Notes under the pieces: model-generated
The model's input: the letters and a program-made list of their open reading frames with translations, nothing else
Told to the model about the DNA's origin: nothing
Database searches by the model: none
In this document: positions 43,662 through 52,228 of the stretch, piece by piece
Layout: each line of letters begins with the position of its first letter
Position numbering within the stretch: the stretch's first letter is position 1
Assembly: GCF_006716425.1 (NCBI RefSeq)
Contig: NZ_VFOZ01000001.1
Location: 3,720,001 to 3,784,000 of the forward strand
Reading direction: 5' to 3'
DNA: 64,000 nt
DNA from: Actinoallomurus bryophytorum
Lineage (GTDB): Bacteria; Actinomycetota; Actinomycetes; Streptosporangiales; Streptosporangiaceae
Made by a program: the position numbers and the translations under genes

Positions 43662-44732
43662 GTGACACGATCGCTGGACACCTACCGCTTGCTGGGCCGC
43701 TCGGGCCTGAGGGTGTCGCCGCTGGCGCTGGGGACGATGACGTTCGGCTCCGATTGGGGCTGGGGCGCGTCGAGGGACGAGGCCCGCCGCATCTTCGACA
43801 CCTACGTGGACCGGGGCGGCAACTTCATCGACAGCGCCAACGTGTACACGAACGGCAGCGCCGAACGGCTGGTCGGGGAGTTCGCCCGCGACCGCCGCGA
43901 TGGCCTGGTGCTCGCCACGAAGTACACGATGACGACCCGCGCCGGTGACCCCAACGCGGGCGGGAACCACCGCAAGAGCATGGTCGGCGCGGTGGAGGAC
44001 AGCCTGCGCCGCCTGGGCACCGACTACATCGACCTGTTGTACCTGCACGCGTGGGACTCCACGACTCCCGTCGAGGAGGTCCTGCGGGCCATGGACGACC
44101 TCGTACGCGCCGGAAAGGTGCTGTACGTCGGCATCTCCGACACACCGGCCTGGCAGGTCGCCCGCATGCAGGCGATCGCCGACCTGCGCGGCTGGTCGCC
44201 CCTTGCCGCGCTGCAGATCGAGTACAGCCTCATCGAACGGACCGTCGAGCGTGAGCTGATCCCGATGGCCGGTGAGATGGGGCTCGGCGTCATCCCCTGG
44301 TCGCCGCTGGGCAGCGGGGTGCTGACCGGTAAGTACTCCCGAGCCGACCTGGGCGATCAGGGCGGCCCGGCGGGGGTGGCGGATACCCGAAAGGACGTCG
44401 CCGCCGGCAACGGATCGCTGACCGAGCGTGCGCTCGGCATCGCCGAGGTCGTCACGAAGGTCGCGGGCGACCTCGGCGTCACGCCATCACAGGTCGCCCT
44501 CGCCTGGACCATGCGCGACCCGAGGGTGACCGCACCGATCATCGGTGCGCGGACGCTGGATCAGTTCGAGGACAATCTCGGCGCCCTCGGCCTGACTCTG
44601 CCCGACGCGGCGCTGGCCGACCTGGAGGCGGCCAGTGCGATCGAGCTCGGCTTCCCGCACGACTTCCTGAACAGGCCGATGACCCGCGGCGTCATGTACG
44701 GCGGCCTGCGGATCGAGCCCGCCCTCCGGTAG
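43662..44732 (+). CDS. Aldo/keto reductase
   Basis: 356 residues, (beta/alpha)8 NADPH reductase. The catalytic tetrad is visible: Asp and Tyr in FIDSANVYTNGSAERLVGEF, Lys in LVLATKYTM, His in LLYLHAWDST. Cofactor segment near the end reads PIIGARTLDQFEDNLGAL. GTG 43662 follows GGGAG. It reduces an aldehyde or ketone of unknown identity; the MmyB-like regulator transcribed divergently, 140 nt away, is the probable controller and may sense the same compound. Confidence 0.92.
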   Translation: MTRSLDTYRLLGRSGLRVSPLALGTMTFGSDWGWGASRDEARRIFDTYVDRGGNFIDSANVYTNGSAERLVGEFARDRRDGLVLATKYTMTTRAGDPNAGGNHRKSMVGAVEDSLRRLGTDYIDLLYLHAWDSTTPVEEVLRAMDDLVRAGKVLYVGISDTPAWQVARMQAIADLRGWSPLAALQIEYSLIERTVERELIPMAGEMGLGVIPWSPLGSGVLTGKYSRADLGDQGGPAGVADTRKDVAAGNGSLTERALGIAEVVTKVAGDLGVTPSQVALAWTMRDPRVTAPIIGARTLDQFEDNLGALGLTLPDAALADLEAASAIELGFPHDFLNRPMTRGVMYGGLRIEPALR

Positions 44733-44905
44733 GACATATCCCGGTCGGCGCGCAGACGAGTCGTGGTCGGGGGATTTTGCCAGGTCAACAGGTATACGTG
44801 ACGTGAACTTCCCGTGCGGAGCGAATACACGGGCGGGTGGCGGCCGTTGGTCATAACTGCAGGGCCGTACCGGCTCAACCCCGCTCATCAGGACGAAGGA
44901 TCTTT

Positions 44906-45748
44906 ATGACCGATCACCCGTTCCGCTTCGGCGTCACTCTGTTCGATGTCGGCTCCCGTTCGGCCTGGCGCGCCCGCGCGCGTGAGGTGGAGGACCTCGG
45001 GTACGACGTGCTCCAGGTGGCCGACCACCTGGGCATGGCCGCGCCGTTCCCGGCGCTGGTGGCCGCGGCCGACGTGACGAGTATCCGGCTGGGTACTTTC
45101 GTGCTCAACGCCGGCATCCTCCATCCCGCATACCTGGCCCGGGAGGTCGCCGACGTGTACCGCCTCACTGACGGCCGCCTGGAGCTGGGGCTCGGTGCCG
45201 GTTACGTCCCGGCCGAGTTCGAGGCCGTGGGCGCGCCGTTCGGCACCGCGGGGGAGCGACTGCGGAAGCTGGAGGCGATCCTGACGGAGACCCGTACGCT
45301 GCTCGCGGCGGAGGACGGCAACCCCCAGCCGCCGATCATGCTGGGAGGCGCAGGCGACCGCATGCTGCGGCTCGCCGGCCGTGAGGCCGACATCTTCAGC
45401 TTCTCCATCGCGGCCGGAATGACGGAGGGCCTCGCTCCGGAGGAGGCGTTCGCCCGCCGCGTTCAGGTGCTGCGGGAGGCCGCCGGTGACCGCTTCGACG
45501 ACGTCGAGCTGAACCTGTTCGTCGCGGCCTTGGGCGAGAGCGAGGACAAGCTCGATCTCGCGGTCATCCGTCAGGCCAGCGGCCTCGACGACGCCCAGCT
45601 CGTCCAGCTGCCCGGAGTGCTGGTCGGCTCGCCGCGGGAGATCGCGGACCGGCTGCTGCGCTACCGCGAGGAGTTCGGCGTCAGCTACATCAGCGTGCTG
45701 GAGCCGCACATGTCCGCGTTCGCCGAGGTCATCAGGCACCTGCGCTGA
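44906..45748 (+). CDS. Luciferase-like (LLM) F420-dependent oxidoreductase
   Basis: 280 residues, TIM-barrel LLM-class enzyme: FRFGVTLFDVGSRSAWRARA, EDLGYDVLQVADHLG, LGTFVLNAGILHPAYLAREV, GRLELGLGAGYVPAEF and ILGGAG-type PPIMLGGAGDRMLRLAGREA. It most resembles the subset I know as the MSMEG_2516 family of probable F420-dependent oxidoreductases; FMN use cannot be excluded. ATG 44906 follows AAGGA. Substrate unknown. It converges on korB, with a 78-nt gap containing small GC hairpins. Confidence 0.88.
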   Translation: MTDHPFRFGVTLFDVGSRSAWRARAREVEDLGYDVLQVADHLGMAAPFPALVAAADVTSIRLGTFVLNAGILHPAYLAREVADVYRLTDGRLELGLGAGYVPAEFEAVGAPFGTAGERLRKLEAILTETRTLLAAEDGNPQPPIMLGGAGDRMLRLAGREADIFSFSIAAGMTEGLAPEEAFARRVQVLREAAGDRFDDVELNLFVAALGESEDKLDLAVIRQASGLDDAQLVQLPGVLVGSPREIADRLLRYREEFGVSYISVLEPHMSAFAEVIRHLR

Positions 45749-45826
45749 CGCTCAGGCCTGGCCCGAGCGTTCGACGCTTGCCGCGAAAACGCACCGGCCC
45801 GGCCTGGAGGCGGCGGGGCCTGCCGC

Positions 45827-46858
45827 TCAGTCGATGCGCCAGGTGTCGCCGCTGCCGAGCAGGCCGGTGAGGTCTCCGGCGCCTTGCTGGGCGATGGCCT
45901 CGTCGAGCTGGCTACGCATGAGCTCGTCATAGGTCGGCCGCTCGACCTGGCGGAAGATTCCGATCGGCGTGTGGGCGAAGGTCGGGGAGTCCAGCCGGGA
46001 CAGCGAGAACGCCAGTGAGGGGTCCTCGCACTTGGCGTCGTGCACCAAGATGTCCGGCGCGTCGGCGGAGACGACCTCGATGGACCCGGACGGCGTGCGG
46101 CGCAGGGCCTTGTCGCGGTCGGCGCCGAAGACGATCGGCTCGCCGTGTTCGAGGCGTACCGTCACGTCGTCGCGCTGCTGCGGGTCCTTCAGCGGGGCGA
46201 ACGCGTCGTCGTTGAAGATGTTGCAGTTCTGGTAGATCTCCACCAGCGACGTGCCGTTGTGCTGGGCCGCCGCGCGCAGCACCGACTGCAGGTGCTTGCG
46301 GTCCGAGTCGATGGTGCGCGCCACGAACGACGCCTCGGCGCCCAGCGCCAGGGAGATGGGGTTGAACGGTGAGTCCAGCGACCCCATCGGCGTGGACTTG
46401 GTGATCTTCCCGACCTCCGAGGTCGGGGAGTACTGCCCCTTGGTCAGGCCGTAGATCCGGTTGTTGAACAGCAGGATCTTGAGGTTGACGTTGCGGCGCA
46501 GCGAGTGGATCAGGTGGTTGCCACCGATCGAGAGCGCGTCGCCGTCGCCGGTGACGACCCATACCGACAGGTCCGGGCGGGAGGACGCCAGCCCGGTCGC
46601 GATGGCCGGGGCACGGCCGTGGATGGAGTGGAACCCGTAGGTGTTCATGTAGTACGGGAACCGCGACGAACAGCCGATCCCCGAGACGAACACGACGTTC
46701 TCCCGTCGCAGCCCCAGCTCGGGCAGGAAGCCCTGGACGGCGGCGAGGATCGCGTAGTCACCGCACCCGGGGCACCAGCGGACCTCTTGGTCGGTCTTGA
46801 AGTCCTTGGCCGTCTGACGCGCGGAGTCCTTCGGAACGAGCGCAAGGGGATCGCTCAT
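45827..46858 (-). CDS. korB: 2-oxoacid:ferredoxin oxidoreductase, beta subunit
   Basis: 343 residues. Holds thiamine diphosphate and a [4Fe-4S] cluster: Cys ligands in EVRWCPGCGDYAIL, SGIGCSSRF and EIYQNCNIFND; the ThDP motif is VTGDGDALSIGG ... FNNRIYGLTKGQYSPTSE. With KorA it oxidises 2-oxoglutarate (or a similar 2-oxoacid) to the acyl-CoA and CO2 while reducing ferredoxin, supporting the TCA cycle or its reversal. ATG 46858 has GGAGGAGG just upstream, inside a 23-codon ORF whose stop overlaps this start. Confidence 0.95.
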   Translation of the reverse strand: MSDPLALVPKDSARQTAKDFKTDQEVRWCPGCGDYAILAAVQGFLPELGLRRENVVFVSGIGCSSRFPYYMNTYGFHSIHGRAPAIATGLASSRPDLSVWVVTGDGDALSIGGNHLIHSLRRNVNLKILLFNNRIYGLTKGQYSPTSEVGKITKSTPMGSLDSPFNPISLALGAEASFVARTIDSDRKHLQSVLRAAAQHNGTSLVEIYQNCNIFNDDAFAPLKDPQQRDDVTVRLEHGEPIVFGADRDKALRRTPSGSIEVVSADAPDILVHDAKCEDPSLAFSLSRLDSPTFAHTPIGIFRQVERPTYDELMRSQLDEAIAQQGAGDLTGLLGSGDTWRID

Positions 46859-46926
46859 GAGTCCTCCTCCGTCGGAGAGGTGACCGGGCGCACTGCGCTT
46901 TTGATTCGCTCGCTTCGCTCGCTCAT
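46855..46926 (-). CDS. 23-codon ORF coupling korA to korB
   Basis: ATG 46926 overlaps the korA stop (ATGA) and the ORF's own TGA overlaps the korB ATG (ATGA). It encodes MSERSERIKSAVRPVTSPTE then EDS. The first half comes from the GAGCGAGCGAAGCGAGCGAA sequence, which I recall as a common short repeat at actinobacterial gene starts and ends. It may simply carry ribosomes from korA to korB, or make a micropeptide; the korB ribosome site lies inside it. Nothing indicates a function for the peptide. Confidence 0.5.
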   Translation of the reverse strand: MSERSERIKSAVRPVTSPTEEDS

Positions 46927-48764
46927 GAGCTGATCACATCCTGGATGACGTCCTGGAGTTCTTCGGCCTTGAAGGGCAGGCCACGGACGCGGTTGTAGCC
47001 GATCACATCGACGAGGTAGCGGCCGCGCAGCAACAGCGCGAGCTGGCCGAGGTTGATCTCGGGCACGACGACCTTGTCATAGGAGCGCAGCGCCTCCTCG
47101 ATGTTGGCGGGGAACGGGTTCAGATGCCGCAGGTGGGCCTGGGCGATGTGGCCGCCGCCGGCGCGGATCCGGCGTACCGCCGCGGTGATGGCGCCGTAGG
47201 TGCCACCCCAGCCGAGCACGAGCACACGGGCCTCGCCGGACGGGTCGTCGACCGCGAGCGGCGGGATGTCGCGGGCGATGCCCTCGATCTTGGCCTGGCG
47301 GAGCCGGACCATCAGGTCGTGGTTGGCCGGGTCATAGGAGATGTTCCCGGTCCCGTCGGCCTTCTCGATGCCGCCGATGCGGTGTTCGAGGCCGGGTGTG
47401 CCGGGCACCGCCCACGGCCGGGCGAGGGTGTCCGGGTCGCGTTTGAACGGCAGGAACTCCTCGCCCTCGACCGCCTCGGCGAAGCCCGGGGTGATCTCGG
47501 GCAGAGAGTCGACGTCGGGGATCTGCCAGGGCTCGGAACCGTTGGCGAGGTAGCCGTCGGACAGCACGATGACGGGGGTCCGGTACTTCACCGCGATCCG
47601 GGCGGCCTCGATCCCGATCGCGAAACAGTCCGAAGGCGTGCAGGGGGCCAGTACGGGTACCGGGGCCTCGCCGTTACGGCCGTACATGGCCTGGAGCAGG
47701 TCGGCCTGTTCGGTCTTGGTCGGCATCCCGGTGGAGGGCCCCGCGCGCTGCACGTCGATGACGATCAACGGCAGCTCGGTGGAGACCCCCAGGGCGACCG
47801 TCTCGCTCTTCAGCGAGATGCCGGGCCCGGAGGTGGTGGTGACGCCCAGCGACCCGCCGAACGACGCGCCGAGGGCGGAGCCGACGGCCGCGATCTCGTC
47901 TTCGGCCTGGAACGTCCGGACTCCGAACCGTTTGTGCTTGGACAGCTCATGCAGGATGTCGGAGGCCGGGGTGATCGGGTACGAGCCGAGGAACAGCGGC
48001 AGACCCGAGCGGCAGCTCGCGGCGACCAAGCCGTAGGCCAACGCGACGTTCCCGGAGATATTGCGATAGAGACCCGGGGGAAGCGTGGCCGGTTTGACCT
48101 CATAGGAGACAGAAAAGGACTCGGTGGTCTCGCCGTAGCTCCAGCCGGCCTGGAACGCGGCGATGTTCGCCTTCATGATCTCTGGCTTCTTGGCGAACTT
48201 GATCTCCAAGAAGCGCACCGTCGCATCGGTCGGCCGGTGGTAAAGCCAGGACAACAGGCCGAGCGCGAACATGTTCTTGGCCCGCTCGGCGTCCTTCTTG
48301 GAGATCTCGAAGTCTTCCAGGGCCTTGACCGTCATCGACGTCAACGGCAGCGAGTGCACCCGGAACTCATCGAGAGAACCGTCCTCCAAGGGGTTCGCGG
48401 CGTACTCGACCTTGGCCAGCGCCCGTTTGCTGAACTCATCGGTGTTCACGATCAAGTCGGCGCCACGCGGCAGATCGGCGATGTTGGCCTTGAGCGCGGC
48501 CGGGTTCATCGCGACCAGCACGTTCGGGGCATCACCTGGGGTGAGGATGTCGTGGTCGGCGAAGTGCAACTGGAAGCTGGAGACTCCGGGCAGCGTCCCG
48601 GCAGGGGCACGGATCTCCGCGGGGAAGTTCGGCAACGTCGAGAGATCATTACCGAACGCGGCGGTCTCCTGGGTGAACCGGTCCCCGGTCAACTGCATAC
48701 CGTCACCGGAATCACCGGCGAACCGGATGATCACACGATCGAGTTGTTGGACCTGCTTGGTCAC
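46923..48764 (-). CDS. korA: 2-oxoacid:ferredoxin oxidoreductase, fused gamma-alpha subunit
   Basis: 613 residues. The gamma domain comes first (1-190: RVIIRFAGDSGDGMQLTGDR), then the pyrimidine-binding alpha domain (LPLFLGSYPITPASDILHEL ... ALGASFGGSLGVTTTSGPGI ... VIVLSDGYLANGS) and a C-terminal transketolase-like domain (VLVLGWGGTYGAITAAVRRI). This gamma-alpha fusion is the standard form of actinobacterial KorA. GTG 48764 follows GAGGAGG. First gene of the korAB operon. A partial iron-box-like sequence lies 64 nt upstream, of interest because KorB binds iron-sulfur. Confidence 0.95.
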   Translation of the reverse strand: MTKQVQQLDRVIIRFAGDSGDGMQLTGDRFTQETAAFGNDLSTLPNFPAEIRAPAGTLPGVSSFQLHFADHDILTPGDAPNVLVAMNPAALKANIADLPRGADLIVNTDEFSKRALAKVEYAANPLEDGSLDEFRVHSLPLTSMTVKALEDFEISKKDAERAKNMFALGLLSWLYHRPTDATVRFLEIKFAKKPEIMKANIAAFQAGWSYGETTESFSVSYEVKPATLPPGLYRNISGNVALAYGLVAASCRSGLPLFLGSYPITPASDILHELSKHKRFGVRTFQAEDEIAAVGSALGASFGGSLGVTTTSGPGISLKSETVALGVSTELPLIVIDVQRAGPSTGMPTKTEQADLLQAMYGRNGEAPVPVLAPCTPSDCFAIGIEAARIAVKYRTPVIVLSDGYLANGSEPWQIPDVDSLPEITPGFAEAVEGEEFLPFKRDPDTLARPWAVPGTPGLEHRIGGIEKADGTGNISYDPANHDLMVRLRQAKIEGIARDIPPLAVDDPSGEARVLVLGWGGTYGAITAAVRRIRAGGGHIAQAHLRHLNPFPANIEEALRSYDKVVVPEINLGQLALLLRGRYLVDVIGYNRVRGLPFKAEELQDVIQDVISS

Positions 48765-48827
48765 AGAGCAAGACCTCCTCGATGAGCAGCACTTCGCCGG
48801 TGGAAGGCATCCGTTTCCGAAGTGCTA

Positions 48828-48846
48828 CTTAGGCTTACCTTCATGC
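48828..48846 (-). promoter_or_regulatory. Possible degenerate DtxR/IdeR-type iron box before korA
   Basis: On the - strand the site reads GAAGGTAAGCCTAAG; its GGTAAGCCTAA core matches the GGTTAGGCTAACC consensus at about 9 of 13 positions. It lies 64-82 nt before GTG 48764. Weak evidence. Confidence 0.25.
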
Positions 48847-48985
48847 TACGTCCCGAGTGACGTGGTTGATCCCCTGGTTGTGCGGTCTCGCCCGCGACTC
48901 GCCCGGCGGAAGGCCCTCGGCCCGCCCCCGTGTCCGTCCCGAACCCCACCGAGTCGTTTCCCCGATGCGGAGGCACGCAAGCATC

Positions 48986-49005
48986 CCGCAGGTGGACACC
49001 TGCGG
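48986..49005. other. 20-nt palindrome in the korA/lipoprotein-gene gap
   Basis: CCGCAGGTG-GA-CACCTGCGG, perfect 9+9. The 348-nt gap 48765-49112 otherwise holds the korA promoter region and nothing I can support; a 62-codon open frame at 48857-49045 has no ribosome site or family features. Confidence 0.5.
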
Positions 49006-49112
49006 CCGTCTGCGGACCACGATCCTGGGCACGAGCGAACTATAGGACGGGGCTCTGATGCGCGTCTTGAGCGGTCCGCGGAACGGTATCGCCGTCCCGC
49101 GGACCGGTGACG

Positions 49113-50447
49113 TCAGCTGCCCTGCTGCTCCTGGGACAACTTGGTGAGCATGCTGTTCACGTCGCTGCTGGAGTTCACGGTGGCGTCGAACGTCGAGCTG
49201 GCGTGGATGGTGAACCGGCCGTTGTGTGAGCGATACCACGACGACCACGAGCCGCCGCTGGTCCGGCAGCTGATCGTCGTCTCGTGGCTCGGCGTGGTGG
49301 TGCCCGTTCCCTTGCACGTCGACACGGTCGCGCCGGTGCCCCAGAACCTGGCGTTCATGGTGATGCGGACCGAGTTGCTGGACGTGCCGACCGAGGAGGG
49401 CATCACGCTGCCCTTGACCGTGCAGCCCGACTCGCTGCAGCTGCCGAAGTGGATCTTGCCCATCGGCAGCATGTTGATCGACGGGTCGTACGCGTTCTTG
49501 AGCGCCTGGACGTCGCTGCGCAGCTGGGTGAAGACCGGCGTCATCGCGCTCGCGCCGGTCAGCGGCTTCACGTCGAGGGCGTACGAGTCGCTGCCGGCGG
49601 TGCCCTCGATGCGCAGCAGGCGATGCGGCTCGCTCTTGGAGATGTAGTACGTCGTCTCGCTGATCGACATCTTGATCGCCGGAGTGCTGCCGGCGGGGGT
49701 GTTCACCGCGAGCGGGTCGTTCCCGGCCTGCTGCAGGACCTGCGCGAGCTTGGCCGGCGAGAACTCCGAGAGCTTCAGGTCGGCGGCCGCGGCCGGAGCC
49801 TTGGACCACTTTCCGTCGGCCTTGTCGGCCTCGCTCGACGACTGACCCTGAGCGGTCCAGAAGCTGGAGTCCGCCTTGATGTAGGTCGTGTCGCCGACGT
49901 CGACACGCGTGACCGCGGAACCGTGTGAGGTGTACGCACCGTGCGCGCTGCCGGCCTTGGTGACGTTGAACGTGGCCTCGCTGCCGCCGTACGTGCCGGT
50001 GTAGGTCGCGCCTGCCGCCTGGCCGAGGGCCTGTCCGGCCTGGGCGGCCGACTTGCCGGAGGTCTTCTTCGGGTCATCGTTCGAGCCGCCGCCGCTCAGG
50101 GCGACCACGACGACCAGCAGCACGACGAGCGCCAGGACGCCGCCGCCGATCCCCAGGATGACGCCGGTGTTGCTCTTCTTGGGCGGTTGCGGTCCTGGGC
50201 CGAAACCGTACGGCGGGGGCGGTCCCGCACCCCACGGGGGCGGTCCACCGGGTCCACCCGGAGGGCCCATCGGTCCACCCGGCCCACCTGGACCACCTGG
50301 TCCACCCGGGCCGCTCGGACCACCCGGCCAGCCGCCGCCGGGCGGGCCACCCGGCTGCTGCCAGTGAGGCGGGTTGCCTGGAGGAGGTGGCCACGATCCC
50401 GGCTGTCCGGGCTGGGCTCCCTGGCCGCCCTCTGGCCCCATGCTCAT
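49113..50447 (-). CDS. Membrane-anchored secreted protein with Gly/Pro-rich cytoplasmic N-terminus
   Basis: 444 residues. The N-terminus (1-95) is a Gly/Pro/Gln tract (PGGPGGPGGPGGPMGPPGGP), then one transmembrane helix (VILGIGGGVLALVVLLVVVV, about 97-117), a Ser/Gly/Asp linker and a ~300-residue external domain that includes SEATFNVTKAGS, DTTYIKADSSFW and PIMLPMG-like strands, resembling LppX/LprAFG-type beta-rich lipid-binding proteins in its first half. The C-terminal ~110 residues include four Cys. ATG 50447 follows GGGGGAG. Divergent from nuoA; no operon. I cannot assign a function. Confidence 0.8.
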   Translation of the reverse strand: MSMGPEGGQGAQPGQPGSWPPPPGNPPHWQQPGGPPGGGWPGGPSGPGGPGGPGGPGGPMGPPGGPGGPPPWGAGPPPPYGFGPGPQPPKKSNTGVILGIGGGVLALVVLLVVVVALSGGGSNDDPKKTSGKSAAQAGQALGQAAGATYTGTYGGSEATFNVTKAGSAHGAYTSHGSAVTRVDVGDTTYIKADSSFWTAQGQSSSEADKADGKWSKAPAAAADLKLSEFSPAKLAQVLQQAGNDPLAVNTPAGSTPAIKMSISETTYYISKSEPHRLLRIEGTAGSDSYALDVKPLTGASAMTPVFTQLRSDVQALKNAYDPSINMLPMGKIHFGSCSESGCTVKGSVMPSSVGTSSNSVRITMNARFWGTGATVSTCKGTGTTTPSHETTISCRTSGGSWSSWYRSHNGRFTIHASSTFDATVNSSSDVNSMLTKLSQEQQGS

Positions 50448-50583
50448 GGCTCCCCCTATATCAACGCCACTTGTCGCCGTGACCTTACGGTTTGCAGCTA
50501 TGTCCGACAAGTGATGTAGCGGTTTCTGTTACCTGCCGGAGACCGTCCCTCAAAGGGGTAGTTCACCCGTCGTACCGGGCCAT

Positions 50584-50589
50584 TAGGCT
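50584..50589 (+). promoter_or_regulatory. -10 box of leaderless nuoA transcript
   Basis: TAGGCT ends six bases before ATG 50596; no ribosome site. Predicted promoter of the first nuo operon segment. Confidence 0.5.
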
Positions 50590-50595
50590 GGGCCC

Positions 50596-50967
50596 ATGCA
50601 CGGCTACTTCGGGACCTACCTCAGCGTCGCGGCGTTGTTCCTGATCGGCGGTGCGATCGTAGGGGGCGGGCTGCTGGCCAACCGGTCGTTGCGTCCACAC
50701 CGGCCGACCGCGGAGAAGCTCACGACGTACGAGTGCGGTGTGGATCCGGTGGGCGACGGCTGGGCGCAGTCCTATGTCCGTTACTACGTCTTCGCCTACC
50801 TCTACGTCATCTTCGCGGTGGACGCGGTGTTCCTGTTCCCGTGGGCAACGGTGTTCTCCGCCAGGGGGTACGGATCTGTGACCCTGGGGGAGATGTTCGT
50901 CTTCCTTGCCTTCATCGCGGCGGGGCTCGCGTACGCCTGGAAGAAGGGTGTGCTCGGCTGGGTCTGA
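50596..50967 (+). CDS. nuoA: Complex I subunit A (NuoA)
   Basis: 123 residues, three transmembrane helices. Family signatures are [20 protein letters not shown] (the conserved YECG loop), [20 protein letters not shown] and [20 protein letters not shown]. NuoA packs beside NuoH, J and K at the quinone-site end of the membrane arm. First gene of the cluster with a leaderless-type start. Four bases separate it from nuoB. Confidence 0.95.
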   Translation: MHGYFGTYLSVAALFLIGGAIVGGGLLANRSLRPHRPTAEKLTTYECGVDPVGDGWAQSYVRYYVFAYLYVIFAVDAVFLFPWATVFSARGYGSVTLGEMFVFLAFIAAGLAYAWKKGVLGWV

Positions 50968-50971
50968 AAGA

Positions 50972-52228
50972 ATGACCGATATGGGTGTCGTCGATCTACC
51001 GGAGCCCCGCATCGGGGCGGCGAGCAAGCTCGCCCCCAAGCCGATCAAGTTCGTGCTCAACTGGGGCCGGCGTTATTCCCTGTGGGTGTTCAACTTCGGC
51101 CTGGCCTGCTGTGCGATCGAGTTCATCGCGACCTCGATGTCGCGCCATGACTTCATCCGCCTCGGCGTGATCCCGTTCGCGCCCGGGCCCCGGCAGGCGG
51201 ACCTGATGGTGGTCTCGGGCACGGTCAGCGACAAGATGGCACCGGCCGTGAAGCGGCTGTACGAGCAGATGCCCGAGCCGAAATACGTCATCTCCTTCGG
51301 CGCCTGCTCCAACTGCGGCGGCCCTTACTGGGACTCGTACTGCGTGACGAAGGGCGTCGACCAGATCATCCCGGTCGACGTGTACGTTCCCGGCTGCCCG
51401 CCACGCCCGGAGGCGCTGCTGCACGGCATCATCCGCCTGCAGGAGAAGATCGCCTCGGAGTCGCTGGGCACGCGTTACGACGGACCGGGCGAGTCGGTCT
51501 CGCCGGCGCCCGAGGTCAAGGCGAAGACGCCGACGCCGGCGATCTTCCGCCGGCCCCTGGTGCTGCCGTCGATGCCAGAGCCCGAGGAGATCGAGGCGGC
51601 CGGGGAGACCACGCAGAGCATTCTCGTTCCCGGCACCGAGACCGATGCGGTGCGTACGCATGAATTCACCGGCGCCGCGGAGAGCCCGGCGGAGGAGACG
51701 GTCGAGGTCCCGGCCGCCGAGGACGCGGCGGCCGAGAGGACACAGCTGCTCCCGCCCGCCGAAGAGGCGGTGGCCGAGGAGGCGCGGCAGGTTCCGCCCG
51801 CCGAGGCCACACCCGCCGAGGAGACTCAGGTACTTCCGTCCGTCGGAAGTGCGGAGATCGAGGAGACGCGGTCGCGGGCGCCCGCCGAGGAGCCCCCGGC
51901 GGCGGAGTCCTCGCCCGAGGGGACCCAGGAGCTCCCGCCGTCCGACGACGTACGGCGCGAGGCCGCGGCGTTCGAGGAGACGCAGGAGTTCCTCCCGGGC
52001 CAGGAGGCCACGCGCGAGGAACCCCTGCCCGTGGAGCCCCCGCCGGCCGCCGAGAGGACACGCCGGGACCTGCCGCCCGCCGAGGAGGTTCGCAAGGCCG
52101 CCGAGACGAGACAGCGGCAGCAGCGGACCCGATGGCGAGGCGAACGCCTGAAGCGCTTCGCCGAACCCCCTCCGGTCGACGCCGTCGACGACCCCGACAT
52201 CATTCCGGGACTGAGCGATGACGATTGA
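50972..52228 (+). CDS. nuoB: Complex I subunit B (NuoB) with long acidic C-terminal tail
   Basis: 418 residues versus ~160-220 for normal NuoB. The first ~170 residues are a complete NuoB: N2 iron-sulfur ligands in [23 protein letters not shown] and [15 protein letters not shown]. Residues ~171-418 are low-complexity, rich in Glu, Pro and Ala, with a degenerate (E)TQ-x-LP(P) repeat ([38 protein letters not shown]) and a basic end ([16 protein letters not shown]). It overlaps nuoC by 11 nt. ATG 50972 chosen; ATG 50981 is also possible. Confidence 0.93.
   Translation: MTDMGVVDLPEPRIGAASKLAPKPIKFVLNWGRRYSLWVFNFGLACCAIEFIATSMSRHDFIRLGVIPFAPGPRQADLMVVSGTVSDKMAPAVKRLYEQMPEPKYVISFGACSNCGGPYWDSYCVTKGVDQIIPVDVYVPGCPPRPEALLHGIIRLQEKIASESLGTRYDGPGESVSPAPEVKAKTPTPAIFRRPLVLPSMPEPEEIEAAGETTQSILVPGTETDAVRTHEFTGAAESPAEETVEVPAAEDAAAERTQLLPPAEEAVAEEARQVPPAEATPAEETQVLPSVGSAEIEETRSRAPAEEPPAAESSPEGTQELPPSDDVRREAAAFEETQEFLPGQEATREEPLPVEPPPAAERTRRDLPPAEEVRKAAETRQRQQRTRWRGERLKRFAEPPPVDAVDDPDIIPGLSDDD

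Noticed and set aside
48857-49045. 62-codon open frame upstream of korA
   Set aside because: No ribosome site, no domain, and it runs through a palindrome in an intergenic region.
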